A stretch of DNA of 64,000 nt. It comes from Simmondsia chinensis (lineage: Eukaryota; Streptophyta; Magnoliopsida; Caryophyllales; Simmondsiaceae). Of this stretch, positions 21,345 through 33,288 are shown piece by piece (within the stretch, counting starts at the first letter, position 1; each line of letters opens with the position of its first letter). The position numbers and the translations under genes were made by a program. The notes beneath the pieces are model-generated. The model was not told the DNA's origin, did no database searches, and worked only from the letters and a program-made list of their open reading frames with translations. The stretch spans positions 7,948,501 to 8,012,500 of the forward strand of contig JAGTTD010000008.1 of NCBI GenBank assembly GCA_018398585.1, read 5' to 3'.

Positions 21345-23655
21345 CTACCCCTCCTAAACCAACTGGCCGCTCTGATTGAGCAAATGTATTGGCCAGGCCT
21401 TTGAAGGGTCAACAGACCCATTTATAATAAGCCATAACCTAATTGTATTGACAGGGCCAACCCATCCCTAGAGGGTACAAGATGCCGAAATTTACGTCCT
21501 TCTTTAGAGAAGGGAATGTGTCAATTCCAGAGCACTAGCCAAGGTTCAATTGCTAATGTAGAGAGGCGGCAGATAATACTTTCCTTAGTTTGCCACTCTA
21601 TCTATAATTGGAATGATATGGCCAAACAATTTCAGGCACAATTCCTAAGAATGGAACTAGGTTTCTCTCTGTTAAACCTGGCTCGGATGAGACAAAAGCT
21701 AGTAGAATATGTAGAGGATTATATTAATCAGTTCAAGAGAGCCATATTGAAATGTACAATGGCTCTCCCCAAGCTTGAGTACGCCAAGTTGGCCTTGAAG
21801 GCTTGAACATCAAGTTTAGAAAGAAATTTGAAAGCTCGAATATCACTAGTCTTCTCTAACTAGTTCAATGTGCCCCTAGATACAAGGATGTCTTGAAAAA
21901 AGGAAAGCCTCAAGAAGAACAATATATGAAACTTACATGCACGAGCTGATAGATGAGGAGGAAATCCCTCCTTATGAAATTGACGTTGCTGAGTACGTCA
22001 AGCGACCTCCTATGATCTGTAATCCTTTAGTCGAAAAGGATCTCTGGGCTAGGAAGTTTAATCAATTCCAAGATTTAAGAAAGTATTCATTTGACCTCTC
22101 AAGAGCTAATATAATGTTTGATTGGCTTGAGGTAAATAATAAGCTTAAAATTAAAGGGACACATAAAAGAAAAAAAAAAAACCTGATCCTAATTCCTTGA
22201 AAGGGAAGGTTTAATATAAGTGGCATGATTCCTTTACCCACTCGACCAACAAATGGATTATCTTTAGTAATGCAGTCTAGGACGCCTTTGAAGCAAGAGA
22301 ACTCATCTTCCTCAAAGAAGGACAAATGGGTATTCATAAAAATCCATTTCCAATTCTTTAGAAGTAAATGTGATAGAGGCAGTCAAGGCCTAAGATATTT
22401 GCACTCGTCAAACTGAGATGAAACTTCCCTGTAGGATGTACACATATAAGGAATGGTTGCATGTGGCGGATGCATTATTGGAAAGGCTACTAGAGTAGGG
22501 AGCACTCAAGTTCTAAAAGAGTTATGTTGAATTAGGAAACAAATTTTCGAAGTGGCGCATTACAATGGAGCACCCATCCTATGATTTTTCCCACTTCAGA
22601 ATGCTCCTAAAAAGGAAGTTGGAGAAAGGAACCATCCTTTTCAGAAGGAAGAAGAAATATACTTGGGTATATCTCCCAACGATTAGTGGCAAACAGTCTT
22701 TACCACTAAGTAGGAGGTAACCAAGAGGCTCATGGAGCTTACCTGTTCTCTCTATAGGGGATGTGACATAGGCTCATGTCTTAGATGAAAATCTAGAATT
22801 ATATCCAGAAAAGATACCAACAGGTCCATAGAAAGTCCCATTCTTTGAGCAAACTAAGTATTCATTCCCAAAAGCTCAGCTGATTATGAGAATGGTACAC
22901 CCCAAATGGAACCCGAAATGCCATCTGGTTGGAGAGGACACTAATCAGAATCCATCACCAACAGGACAAAAAACCTTGGGTGTCTACTTTGGTAACGTAT
23001 GGAGGAGAAACTAACCTGATCTAAAGAATGGTGGATCTTCTAGCTACATAAAAGAGAGTTGTCCCAAGAAGGCCACAAAGATAAGAGCTCAGCTTAGCTC
23101 TTGGTTGGTTAATGAAACTCCTAGAAAGGGATTTGACCACGAGGGCATTGGGAATAGTGGCCCAAAGCCCATGGATCTTGATGATCCAAAAGGGAAAGTA
23201 CCATTAAGGACCATAAACACTGGGAAAGAGTCTTGTTGAATGCCTAAGAGATTGGCAAGTCTCTCATCCTCAGAAGGTAATGAGTCTTGGTGGGACCAAT
23301 TTGTCAAGGATTCATAGGCTCGAACATTATCAGACAATAATGAGGATTATAGTCCCCTTAATGTCAATCTGGTGGAACCTCTTGACCAGGTCAACCTGAT
23401 GTGGTCAGACATAGAGAATTATTTCCAAGAGGAGGACTACCCTACACCTATGGAGGAGTCTAGTACTCGAGAGGTTGAATGCAAGGATTAGCCTCAAGAT
23501 CAAGATATGCAGGTTGATAAAGGTCTTAAGAAGGATACGAATGAGAAACTCTGCATTCAGTTTGGGTCCTGACACGAGCAAGCTGAACTCAGGACAAGCC
23601 TTGCTTATGCCCCTAAAATTCATGGAAAAAGAGGTTTTAAATATCCTCAAAGGGG
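21345..23655 (+). pseudogene. Tat gag, second part, and spacer
   Basis: Resumes the Tat element after the Gypsy-B duplication. A gag domain is visible at 21516-21806: YNWNDMAKQFQAQFLRM, LARMRQKLVEYVEDYINQF. A further open piece lies at 21937-22200 (ERLxxxxPPYEIDVAEYV-like, acidic). From about 22400 to 23650 only short broken frames are found. These look like the gag tail and the linker to protease, but no clear CCHC knuckle is seen. Confidence 0.7.
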
Positions 23656-24072
23656 ATGTTGTGGCAGCAAAAGAAGTGTCCCTCACCTTTTGAATTTGAA
23701 CCCACAATCTCAAAGTTGGCTGATGACCATCCTAATGTAATGAAGATGATGTGTGATGGACTCACTATCACTAATAAATATAATAAGCCCTTGTACATCA
23801 AAGCCAAATTTTATGGTATCCTTGTGAACGGGGTCTTAGAAGATAATGATGTGGCCATCAACATCTGGCCTTCATATATGTTGGGGGTCATTGGTAAGTC
23901 TCATGATGACTTGATTACTTTTGACACTGCCATTTATGGCTTTTATGGAGCCACCATCAAGTCTGAAGGGGTCACCCCTATTGAGTCAACTATTGGTAAT
24001 TTGAGCATGCTAACAACTTTCTTAGTGGTGGATGCTACCTCGAGTTACAATGCATTACTCAATAGGGATTAG
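23656..24072 (+). pseudogene. Tat protease
   Basis: A 138-codon frame contains the Tat-type protease: IKAKFYGILVNGVLEDNDVAINIWPS, where the family normally has DNG(S/A)A, so the active-site Gly is changed (DND). It then has GVIGKSHDDLITFDTAIYGF and ATSSYNALLNRD (usually SYNCLLGRPW). The position before reverse transcriptase supports the call. The altered active site suggests it was already inactive. Confidence 0.8.
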
Positions 24073-24633
24073 CTTCATGCCAATTATTGTATTCCATACT
24101 TAATTCACCAGTTATTGATTTTCTAAAACCATAACAAATACGTGGTTGTTAAGATAGATGATAAGCCATTCATGGCTTGCTCCAACTTCTTTAAGGTAAA
24201 ATTTTATGAGGACAGTGTGGGACCAATGATAGTAACAAAAATCAATCCTCTCGAAAACCATGAGAAGATGTTTTAGCCATCCTTAAAAGCCCACTCTCTG
24301 AAGCAAAAGTGGACGATGTAAAAGTGGAGTAGAATGGCTCAGACTTCAAGGGATGCATGAGAACCCTCCTAAATGAGGAAGACCTTCAAGGTGCGCCTCA
24401 CACCTTATAGAGGGGAATCTATACCTCCACGGGCCATGTCCTTAGCCATTATAAAGTTGGTAGCTTGGCATACCAAGGGTAAGCTATGAATTGAGAAAAC
24501 ATCCACCTTGGGAAATGGCTATGAAGTCCGAGCACTGGCAGAAAAAGAGCTAACATTGTCTGTATTTAGAGCAGCACCAGCTAAGGTGGATGACTTGAGA
24601 GTAGACTTCTAAGGTCCTCTCTGTGAAGTTAAC

Positions 24634-25360
24634 TTGGGATCAAAGGAGAATTTGAGGCCTACATATGTGAGTGTTATGCTTCTTAAAGAACGGACGAAAC
24701 AGTATATGAGCTTACTCCTCGAGTCCAAGGACTGTTTTGCCTTGGAGAATCACGAGATGCCTAGCTTAGAGAGGAAAGTGGTTGAGCATAAACTACCAAT
24801 CAAGCCGGGCTCAAGACCTATCATTCATGGTTAACAAAGGATGTCCCAAGAAGTCATAAATTTTGTCAAGGAGGAAATTGAGAGACTCTTAAAATCCAAA
24901 TTTATTAAGACAACTAAGTACGTTGAATGGCTAGCTAACATAGTCCCTATGATTAAAAAGAATGGCAAAATTAGAGTTTGTATTAACTTTAGGGACTTGA
25001 TCGCAGCTACACTTAAAGATGAATACCCCATGCCTATAGCTGACGTTCTCATTCATTTAGGCTCGAGTCATGAGGTATTATACTTTATGTATGGGTACTA
25101 TGGCTATTACCAAGTCATGATAGCTTCAGAAGACACCCGTAAGATTGCTTTTAGGTGTCCCAAGTCAGTAAAAACCTTTGAGTGGTGGCCATGCCATTGG
25201 GCTAAAGAATGCTGGTGTGCCACCTATCAACGAGCCATGAACATGATCTTTCATGATCTCATTGACAAGACCATGGAAGTCTATGTAGATGACATCATGG
25301 TCAAATCAAAACCCCAAGTGGAACACTTGGAAGATTTCAGAGGAGCGTTCTTGTGAATGA
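24634..25360 (+). pseudogene. Tat reverse transcriptase
   Basis: The N-terminal part reads VVEHKLPIKPGSRPI, then a stop. The next frame (24841-25356) has LLKSKFIKTTKYVEWLANIV, MIKKNGKIRVCINFRDL (fingers), an altered palm where the first catalytic Asp motif is replaced by YFMYGYYGYYQVMI, and the intact METVYVDDIMV-type box (MEVYVDDIMVKSK). The stop at about 25355 separates it from the thumb and RNase H. The palm is degenerate: DxxSGYHQI, the usual form, has become YGYYGYYQV. Confidence 0.85.
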
Positions 25361-25399
25361 GGAGCGACAATATCAAAATGAATCCTCTAAAGTGTGCTT

Positions 25400-26060
25400 T
25401 CGAGGTATGAGCTGGGAATTTCTTAGGTTTCCTTATGCATCAAAGGGGAATTGAGATCAGCATGAATAAGGTGAAAGCCATTTAGGACTCTAAACTGCCC
25501 TCAAATAAAAAGAAACTTTAATGTTTCTTGGGGTAGGTCAATTGCCTATGACATTTCATTTCAAATGTTACAGGAAAGACTAAACTTTTTTCACCGTTAT
25601 TAAGACTCAAGTTTGAAAGTGACTCTAAATGGGAGGAGCAACATCAAGAAGCCTTCAAGGCCATCAAAGAATATATGATTAGACCACTATTGTTGATTCC
25701 AACGTAGCAAGGAAAACCATTAAAAATTTATGTATCCGCCTCTGTTAATCCATAGGTTATATGCTTTTATAGGACAACGAGCAAAGGTTTGAACAAGTTG
25801 TGTTCTACCTAAGCCACTATTTAAATACTTGTGAAATAAAGTATACTTTCATGGAAAAAATTGTATTTGTCATTGTATTGTGCATTTTTGAAACTGATAC
25901 ATTATTTTATAGCATTTATTCTTTATGCAATTCCTCAAACAAATGTCCTCAAATACATGTTAAATTGGTTGTAAATGAGAGGAAGATTGAATAAATGGAG
26001 CATGGTTTTGCTTCAATATGAATTGGTGTATGTGTAAGAAGAGTCGTTAAAGGCCAAGCC
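25400..26060 (+). pseudogene. Tat connection and first RNase H
   Basis: In broken frames: PLKCAFEV, FLGFLMHQRGIEI (reverse transcriptase thumb), then LFSPLLRLK..., a segment YYLSHYLNTCEIKYTFMEKI (25800-25994, usually ALYYISRxLxxxExxYxxxEK) and NxxPLKYMLNWL..RGRLNKW near 25950-25995. This is the ordinary gypsy RNase H next to the polymerase. Catalytic residues cannot all be assigned. Confidence 0.7.
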
Positions 26061-26072
26061 TTGGCATAGTTT

Positions 26073-26530
26073 TTGTATGGCCATCCTAATATACAAATAG
26101 AATCAAACATGAACAAAAGAAAATTTTTGATTGTTGGAGTAGTTCACTGGATACTTTACTTTGATGGCTCAAAGACTCAGTCTAGCATTGAAGTGGGGAT
26201 CATCATTGAATCAACCTCTAGAGTTATTACCAAACTCGTTGTCACTCTCTTCTAAAATGCTCAATGGAGCTGAGTATGAGACATTGATCATTAGCTTTAC
26301 GACCCTTTTAGAGATGGGAGTCCCTAGCGTAGTGATAAGAGGGAATTCACAGTTGGTAATTTACCAAGTGAAGGGGAGCTTCAATGTTTAAGTGATACCT
26401 CAAATAAGTATATATTGATAGTACAAGGGCTATTAGAGAAATTTGATAAGGTAAAGATTGAGTACATGTCTCAAGATCAAAACAAGGCAGCCAATAACCT
26501 AGCTTAGTTAGCCTCTGCGTATAAACTACC
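26073..26530 (+). pseudogene. Tat second, archaeal-type RNase H
   Basis: A second RNase H-like segment: WILYFDGSKTQSSIEVG (first Asp), GAEYETLIISFTTLLEMGVPSVVIRGNSQLVIYQVKG, where the family has RGDSQL, so the catalytic Asp is changed to Asn. The later DQNKAANNLA stretch is close to the expected end. The extra domain between pol RNase H and integrase is diagnostic for Tat/Ogre elements. The frame is broken by several stops. Confidence 0.8.
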
Positions 26531-26552
26531 TAGGACTTAGTGTGAGGAATCC

Positions 26553-27945
26553 ATGGTTATGAAGACGACTTTGAATTCACTAAGTCCTTTTTCTCTGAAA
26601 TTAAGGTGTTTCCCAATGTTTCCTTTGAGTGCCTTGAGGTATATCAAACCATTTGCTGAGCAGAATGAGGATTGGTGGAAACTTCTAGCGGAGTACTTTA
26701 GGAATCCCCATCCTAGCAGAAAAATGAAAATGAGAGCTCACAGATATCACCTAGATGATGAATCTGGGGAGTTATACAAACAATACGGCAATGGCATGCT
26801 TCTTAGGTGCCTAGACCTAGATGAAGCCAAGCTAATTATAGTTGGGGCACATGAAGGGATTTGTAGGTCCCATTTGGATGGAAACAAGATGCATTAGCTG
26901 ATCAGACGATATGGCCATTATTGGCCATCAATTGCCAAATGGTTGCATTAGGTATGCTAAAGGATGTAGAGCATACCGGAAACATGGGCATGTCCCTAAG
27001 GTCCCTGCATCTGAAATGCATGTAATAATTAAGCCATGGCTCTTTAAATGATGGGCAATGGATATTATTGGGAAAATTAACCCTCCCCGTAGTAGAAACA
27101 CTCATATATCCTCATGGCCGCATATTATTTCACAAAATGGGTTGAGGCTAGACCATATACGAATATCAACCAACAAGATACAATTGACTTCACCAAGGAG
27201 TATGTCTTATGGCATCCCAGAAAGTAAAACTGTGGACAAAGCTAAAGTGTTCAATGGATTTGAAATTGAGGAGTTTACTAACAGCTTTAACATTGAGATT
27301 CTGAACTTAATTCCTTATTATACCCAAAAAATTGGCCAGGTAGAGTCAACTAACAAGATTCTTAAGGCCAACATTGAAAAAATGATTGAAGACAATCCCA
27401 GAAGATGGCATGAGTGGCTACTTGATGCTCTTCGGGCGTATAGAATGTCCAAAAGGGTGCTACTGAACAACTCCCTTTCATTTAGTGTGTGGCATGATGT
27501 TGTGATACCAATTGAAGTACCAATTCAATGTATAAAGCTAGCTCATCAAGGGAAGTTTATTCAACTTGAATATAAGCATGCCATGATGGATGAATTAACC
27601 AACATAGATCAAATGAGGCTTGATGCTCTTCATAAGCCGGAGACACAAAAAAGAAGAGCAGCCAAGGCTTTAATAAAATAGCCAAACCAAGACTTGGTCT
27701 GGAATGTGGTATTACCAATTGGCCAGAAAGACTATGTCTTTGGAAAATGATCTCCAAATTAGGAAGATCCATTCAGAATTGTTAAAGTACTTGGAGGTTA
27801 TGCCCACTTATTTTAAGATTTAGATGGAAGGACTCATCCGAGGGCCATTAGTGGGAGGCTCTTAAAGACATATATGCCTTTAAATTGGGATTCTAACAAA
27901 GAAGTTCTTAAGTTTGGATTTCCCAAATTGTGGGCTCAATCTTGA
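26553..27945 (+). pseudogene. Tat integrase
   Basis: The zinc-finger region is at 26740-26980: AHRYHLDDESGELYKQ, VGAHEGICRSHLDG, then broken Cys residues. The catalytic core has WAMDIIGKINPP (first Asp, about 27055), KVFNGFEIEEFTNSFNIE (the TDNG before it is lost), and YYTQKIGQVESTNKILK (final Glu, about 27340). Then come WHEWLLDALRAYR and the C-terminal part with LVWNVVLPI..., GRTHPRAISGRLLKTYM up to about 27945. The frame 27058-27681 (207 codons) is the longest left. Confidence 0.85.
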
Positions 27946-28149
27946 ACTTAGTACCTTGAGGATCTAAGTAATGATCCTTGAATATATACATATAACCTTG
28001 TATTTTAGAGATATGTGGCACAAATCAATGTGTATTCTCATTAAATAAAATAAGGGAGTACATGGAGTTTATACAAAATATAAACTTATACAACGTACAA
28101 TTCAACATCCCTTTACAACAACCTTAGAAAAGGAAAGTTCTAATTCTAA
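27946..28149. other. pol 3' flank, no gene
   Basis: Follows the end of the integrase and contains AATAAAATAAGG (about 28042), which could serve as a polyadenylation-type signal. It lies at the foot of both the sense pol and the antisense unit. No open frame is found. Confidence 0.4.
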
Positions 28150-31100
28150 CAAGTGAGTCCTCTATAGCTACTAGTTGGGTGGCGGCGTGTGTAAGTTTAT
28201 TATCAACTAAGAGTACTTCTTTTTTGGAGAACTTGATGTTCTTCTTGAGCCTCTGTCACAGCTCGCTTTACCTTCTGGACTTTGAAGTTCATATTGGAAC
28301 ATTGCTGCCTGAGAACTAAAAGTCTATCCTTAAGCTGGCCCAATTGCTGCTCCAAAAATATGACTTCATCTTCAACAATCTTAATTTCTTGGGATTCTTG
28401 GCTCTAAGTCTCCTTGGCTACTCGAAGCTCTTCAAACAAGAGATGTAAGCCTCCAAGGCCTACATAATGGTAAAGGTCCCTAATGGTGACCTGGCACTGC
28501 CACTTCTATTGTAGAAGTGAGGAACCTCTTAAGAAAGTTTGATAAGGACTTCTTCAAGTGCTTTATGTTCCTTTGCAATGGAGGGTGCCACCATTGGGTC
28601 TTCCTTCAAAGCCTTCGTGAGGGATAGGGCCACTAGGCTATTAGCCTATGTAGCCAAAGACTGAATACGAAGTTGAATTAGGGCACCCAGCCCTTGGAAC
28701 CTTAGGGATACTTTTTGGTCCAGGTGCTCAAAGACCAACCTCCCATATACTCCCGCCCTTTCCAAGGAGGAAAGATTCTTGGTGAGAAAGGAAGTGAAGT
28801 AGCTTGGTTCAAGAGGGAAGGCACATTAGAATAAATCATTATGAATAAAAGACAAGGTGCAAAAAGTTTTAAGCTACCTCTAGGGCTTCAAGTGGTGTTG
28901 AAGGGGAGGTTGTTGCTTGTTCCTCTGAAATAGGGACATTTGCTTTAGGAGGTGGCTCTATAAGAGAAATGACAAGTTAGAACCAACTCATGGTTCAAAG
29001 AAAAACTCATAAGATAAATCAAGGAGTTCTTACGTTCATTAGACTCTTCAATCCAGATCTTTGGCTCCCAAGGAACAAGAATGGAGCTTGGACGAGATCT
29101 TGCCTCAAGGGAGTTAAGAGAGGGGTGCCTTCTAATATTTCACTCATGATAATTTCCAAAATTAAAGTGATGGAGCCTTCTGCTTTTTCAACAGTTGAAT
29201 CCATGGGCTCAGCCTCATGAGGAGACTCTAGGGCATGACTTCATGAGGGAGAATATGGTATTTCAATAATCACTAGGCTAACGTGACCTGAAATCGTAAA
29301 GGAAGGGTTAGGACAGCCTTGAGGGAAGCAAGTAAGAGAAAAAAACCAATGAGACATGGCCAATACTTCTTGATGAGGAAGTCTAACTCTTCTCTTCCTC
29401 GCCAGTTGGGAGATGCGACTTCTTCTCCATCATCTTCTTCTTCTTCTATGACTCAGGAAATCCTCATTGGTGGCATGACTAGAGCTCTCCTCTTGCTCCA
29501 CTTCCTTGAACCACCCACTGCAGGTGTTGGTGTGATGGCTTCAGGGGGAGACCCCTCCAAGGGCAACCTCGTGAAGCTCTTGGTAGTCATAGGATACTCC
29601 GTTATGCTTCTCTGAATGGTAGGGCCTGCAAAGAAGCAGTCTTTGGTAAGTCCACCAAGAAAGTCTAGATTGTTAAGGCATCGCGAGCATTGAGACAAGT
29701 GGTTACCTGGCAAGGCCTGCTTCGATAAGGTTTGCTTCATCATGGATGGTTGGATAACTCTTGAGCTAGTACCTACAGACTCAGGAAAACTGGTAAAATG
29801 CTACTTAGCGCCCCTAGCCTCCAAGGAGGACCAACAGGCTTGGTACCAAGCGAGAAAGTGAGTGGTGGCATTAAGGGAATACTTAAGATGTACTTGATCC
29901 CCATAAGCAGACCTAATTCCTAAGTTGGTCTGATGGAGCTCCTCGAGCTGAGGAAGCTGAAGGGAAGCTCTTTTGGCTCACCAAAGGTTTTAGGTCAAAA
30001 CATTAGGGAAAGTAACATCTCGGACCATCCTAAACTACATGGAAAATAATTCAGGCCTGTAAGACTCCACAGCAAGGGACATCTGGTGAAAGAAAGGGAA
30101 GTCTTGGTGGCACAAGGTTACATACCAATGTCTTGAATTGATGTTAACCGAGACATTAAGATCTAGGTTCAATTTCTTGAACCAGATAGGACCAAGCTTC
30201 CACTCTCTAAAGGGAGTCCATTGGACTTTGGGTCTACCACAAGAAGCTAGTAGCCTTGAGGTAGCACTTGAAGGACCACCCCGATGGGAAAAGGATCTCC
30301 ATGGATGCGAAATACTCCCCATAACAGCTGTCTACTTCATCTGTGGGGACAAAAGAGCCTCTATGACAAAACTGAGGGAAATAAGCTTGTGCCCGGAATT
30401 GGACAACCAAAGGGGTGCTCCTACTTGGACAACATAGTTTTTCACTATGATGTCACTAAAACATCAATACACTTGGGCACAAAGTAGTGGTCTCAAAGCC
30501 AAAGGACCAAAACTAAACACCAAGTTAACCACCACTGTCTTAAGAAATTTAAGAATGATGTTTAAGGAGTTAGTAACAAAACACTTGTTCAACCAAAATA
30601 AGTAAAATGAAACCGCGTCCTCCTTGGAGCCTTGTCCATATTTGTGGAGTTCTTTGAAGAAGAGATTTACAAAAGTTTCATAACCAGTGGGCAAAGAAGT
30701 CAAAGAAAAAAGAAGAGGCAAAGGCCTCAATATATTTCAAGATGAGAAAGTCTGAGGGCAATATAAATCCTCTAGACTGCAATATCCTCAAGTGTAATCC
30801 CAAAAAAATTTCAAGAAGGACAAAAAGTTGTAACAGATGTTCAGGAAACATGTGAGGGCTATCATAATTGGGAAATCATACCTAAGCGAGTCCTTAGATA
30901 ATCTAATGACCTCGAAGATGCAGAGATCCTTCCATTCCTACTCGTAGCAAAGGATCAGCTAGTTCGCCAAGTCTGCATATTGCCTCATCAAGAATATCCA
31001 CCCCTAGAAAGGGGCTAAATCTTTACATATTCATCTTCCACCCTAAGAATGACTTGCAGACATATAACGAAGCAGAGGAGACTTTAGACTGTTAGGGAAG

Positions 31101-31345
31101 ATAGCCTCGAGGCTTGGCACCTCTTCTTAATGGTTAAAGATGGGACCAAGAATAAATGGTTCAAATGAAGAAGGTGGACCCTCCTCAAGAATACAAGAAG
31201 GATTCTTCTCAATGGAGGTAGCATCTACAGGGACCTGGAGCCTGTCTAGGACCATTGAGTTATTTGACGTCACTAAACAGGTTAAAAACTCGGCAGAGCT
31301 ATCAGCCTTGGGAACAGGGGTGGAGATGTAGTAAGTGATGGCCAT
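28150..31345 (-). pseudogene. antisense plant-mobile-domain-like gene inside the Tat element
   Basis: The unit reads leftward from an ATG at 31345 (MAITYYISTPVPKADSS, 72 codons). The segment at about 30290-30730 follows the plant mobile domain (aminotransferase-like) pattern: LTSLPTGYETFVNLFF, EDAVSFYLFWLNKCFVTNS, SFGPLALRPLLCAQVY and GAPLWL. A Ser-rich middle (29453-29743) and a charged, coiled-coil-like end (FLEQQLGQLKDRLLVLRQQC, about 28280-28340) complete it. Splice-like sites occur: donor GTAAGA at 29033, acceptor TTATAG at 28958, donor GTAGCT at 28877. They bound an 80-bp exon (28878-28957) in frame with the exon before. Stops and shifts elsewhere show decay. Similar proteins occur as host genes and in retroelements. 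Medium certainty. Confidence 0.55.
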
Positions 31346-31502
31346 TCCTATCGTGAAGAGTTAAAAGTTTTAAAGAAAAAGTGCTTAAGAGGAAGAGCGA
31401 GCAAGAAAGAAAAAGCTCGAGAGCCAATTAAGTGCTTGAAGATTGCAAGAGAGAGAGAGAAACCACTTGCATAAAGTAGAAAAATGAATCCCTAAAAGTG
31501 GA

Positions 31503-31510
31503 TATTTATA
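31503..31510 (-). promoter_or_regulatory. TATA box of the antisense unit
   Basis: TATAAATA on the minus strand, about 160 bp upstream of the ATG at 31345 and inside the body of the element, not in an LTR. A transcription start near 31475 would be expected. This supports an internal promoter but is only a sequence match. Confidence 0.5.
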
Positions 31511-31645
31511 GACATGTAGGAACGAAGATGACTCACGTGTCAAATAACAATGTCTCAAGCTCCTTGTAACCATTGATAATCAAATCAAAAGGATTTTTTA
31601 CCAGATGGAAATATGAAATTACCAACGGCTAAAAGGGGGTCATTT

Positions 31646-32466
31646 CTTTACACCCCAAAGTCGAGGAAATTTGGACGGCACCGTTTAATGATAAAAGGAC
31701 ACGTGATTGACACATGGAATAATACTCAAGGTCGGAATGGTTACTAAAATATGCATAATGGCGTCTCGAGCCCAACTGCTTTGTGAGTTAAAGCTCTTGA
31801 ACGGTTGACAACCTTTTAAGAATGGATGAAGTAGTAAAAGGGGCTCGAGCTCGTGGGACTTCCAAGAAGGTTGTGAGAAAGGTGGTTTCCAAGGTTGATA
31901 AAGTTACTTACAGCACATATCAAACAACGTAGGCCTCAAGTGTAAGTGCAAAGAAGCGGATGAATGCGGGGACTCTAGAAGGGCCTCGAGCACATGTGTC
32001 AATGCACATTCAACGCCATTTTAGCATAGGAAAGAAGAATTCAGGCTGAACATGGAATGAATATGCTATTACTGACTTATCAAAAAAAAAAAAAAATGGA
32101 ATGAGTATGCTTGGTTTTTAGGTCACAATAGTTAGAACATAGATTTATAAATACGAGACACTATTTGCATTGTAAAGTTCCCAGTACCAACTAAAAAATC
32201 TCTTTAAGTTTCTTTTATAGCACACTTGTGCTTCTTTTCTTAGGCGTAATGTAACTTAAATTAGCTTAGCTTAGCTTGTAGCTTCTTGTTGTGCTTTCAT
32301 CGACGAATTAAGATGTTAGTCATTGGTTTAAGGCTTTGGCGGCCAACTTTCGAACTTGATTGCATTGGTCTTAACATTGGTGTCACTGTTTAGTGACTCA
32401 GGTAAATTTAGGTTCGGGTAACAATTTCAGGGCTTTGATGGCCAAGGTTCTACCTTGATTGCGTTG
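31646..32466 (+). repeat. Tat element 3' LTR, left part
   Basis: Starts after a purine tract AAAAGGGGGTC (31631-31641) with TCTTTACACCCC. It shares many blocks with the 5' LTR, including the TATA box TATAAATA (32146-32153) and the AGCTT repeats (32255-32280). It is interrupted at 32466 by the small LTR element and resumes at 35065. Without the insert the LTR is about 1.39 kb. Confidence 0.8.
32052..32111 (+). mobile_element. tiny retroposed insertion with A tail
   Basis: The LTR sequence TGGAATGAATATGC is followed by TATTACTGACTTATC, about 15 A residues, and then TGGAATGAGTATGC again. The 14-bp duplication (one mismatch) around an A-tailed 30-bp insert, absent from the 5' LTR, is the mark of LINE-driven target-primed reverse transcription. 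TTATCA followed by A residues resembles the 3' end of plant L1-type transcripts, so this is probably a drastically 5'-truncated LINE or SINE. Confidence 0.65.
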
Positions 32467-32972
32467 TGTTACAAACCGAGAATCCGAGGCATAGGTTTAA
32501 TTTTGGTACTTGGCGGGAAAGACAATTATAGAATGAAAAAAAATCTGTTAAAGTCTGTTTTACTGGTGTTCTGCTCCTGCTGCTGCACGTTACTACTACT
32601 GCTGCTATTATTTTGTGTTTTGGTGCCAATAATAAGATTTAAATGTTAGTTAGTATATTCTAGATGTTTCTAGCTTGTTCCTAGACGAGTTGGTTAGTGG
32701 TATAAGTCTAGGTTCATGTATTAGAATTGCTATAAATAAGTAATGGTTGTAATGTTCAAAAAATCAATCAAATATCTGAAAAATATCTCATTTGAGATCA
32801 AAGCTTCTCTCTCTCATCTAACTCTCTCTATTTCTCATCTCCTTTCCCTTCTTTTCTCATCTAAGTCTAAATTCTCTATTTCTCATCTAATTTCCTTTCT
32901 TTCTTATCTCAAATTCTCAACCTATCCAAATTAAATTCAGTTTACGTTCGTGGCTCAAGCCCGAGCGTAACA
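32467..32972 (+). repeat. small element 5' LTR
   Basis: 506 bp from TGTTACAAACC to GAGCGTAACA, with a TATA box TATAAATA at 32731-32738 and a pyrimidine-rich CTCATCT-repeat leader after it. Pairs with 34554-35059. Confidence 0.9.
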
Positions 32973-32974
32973 AT

Positions 32975-32986
32975 TGGTATCAGAGC
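32975..32986 (+). other. small element primer-binding site
   Basis: TGGTATCAGAGC, a perfect complement of the initiator-methionine tRNA 3' end, two bases after the LTR end. Confidence 0.92.
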
Positions 32987-33288
32987 CTCGTTTGGCTTCC
33001 AATTAAGTGCGTAAACAAAAGAATATTTAAAAAAAAAAAAATTCAGATTCAGGACTGAATTTAGTTCAGTTCAACCGATCAAAATTCAGATTTGTGATTT
33101 TCAAAATTGAACTTGAAAATTCAGAAGAAAAAAATTTACAGTGAAGTGCGTGTTTTGTTTAGCTATTTGATCGATCCAGCACCTTCTGTCAACAACTCGA
33201 ATTGATCAAGATCATAACTGACCAGGTGCACAGCAGTTCAGGTTCAGATTCAATCAGAATCTAGTACATCTTGCGGTTGAACTTGTGA

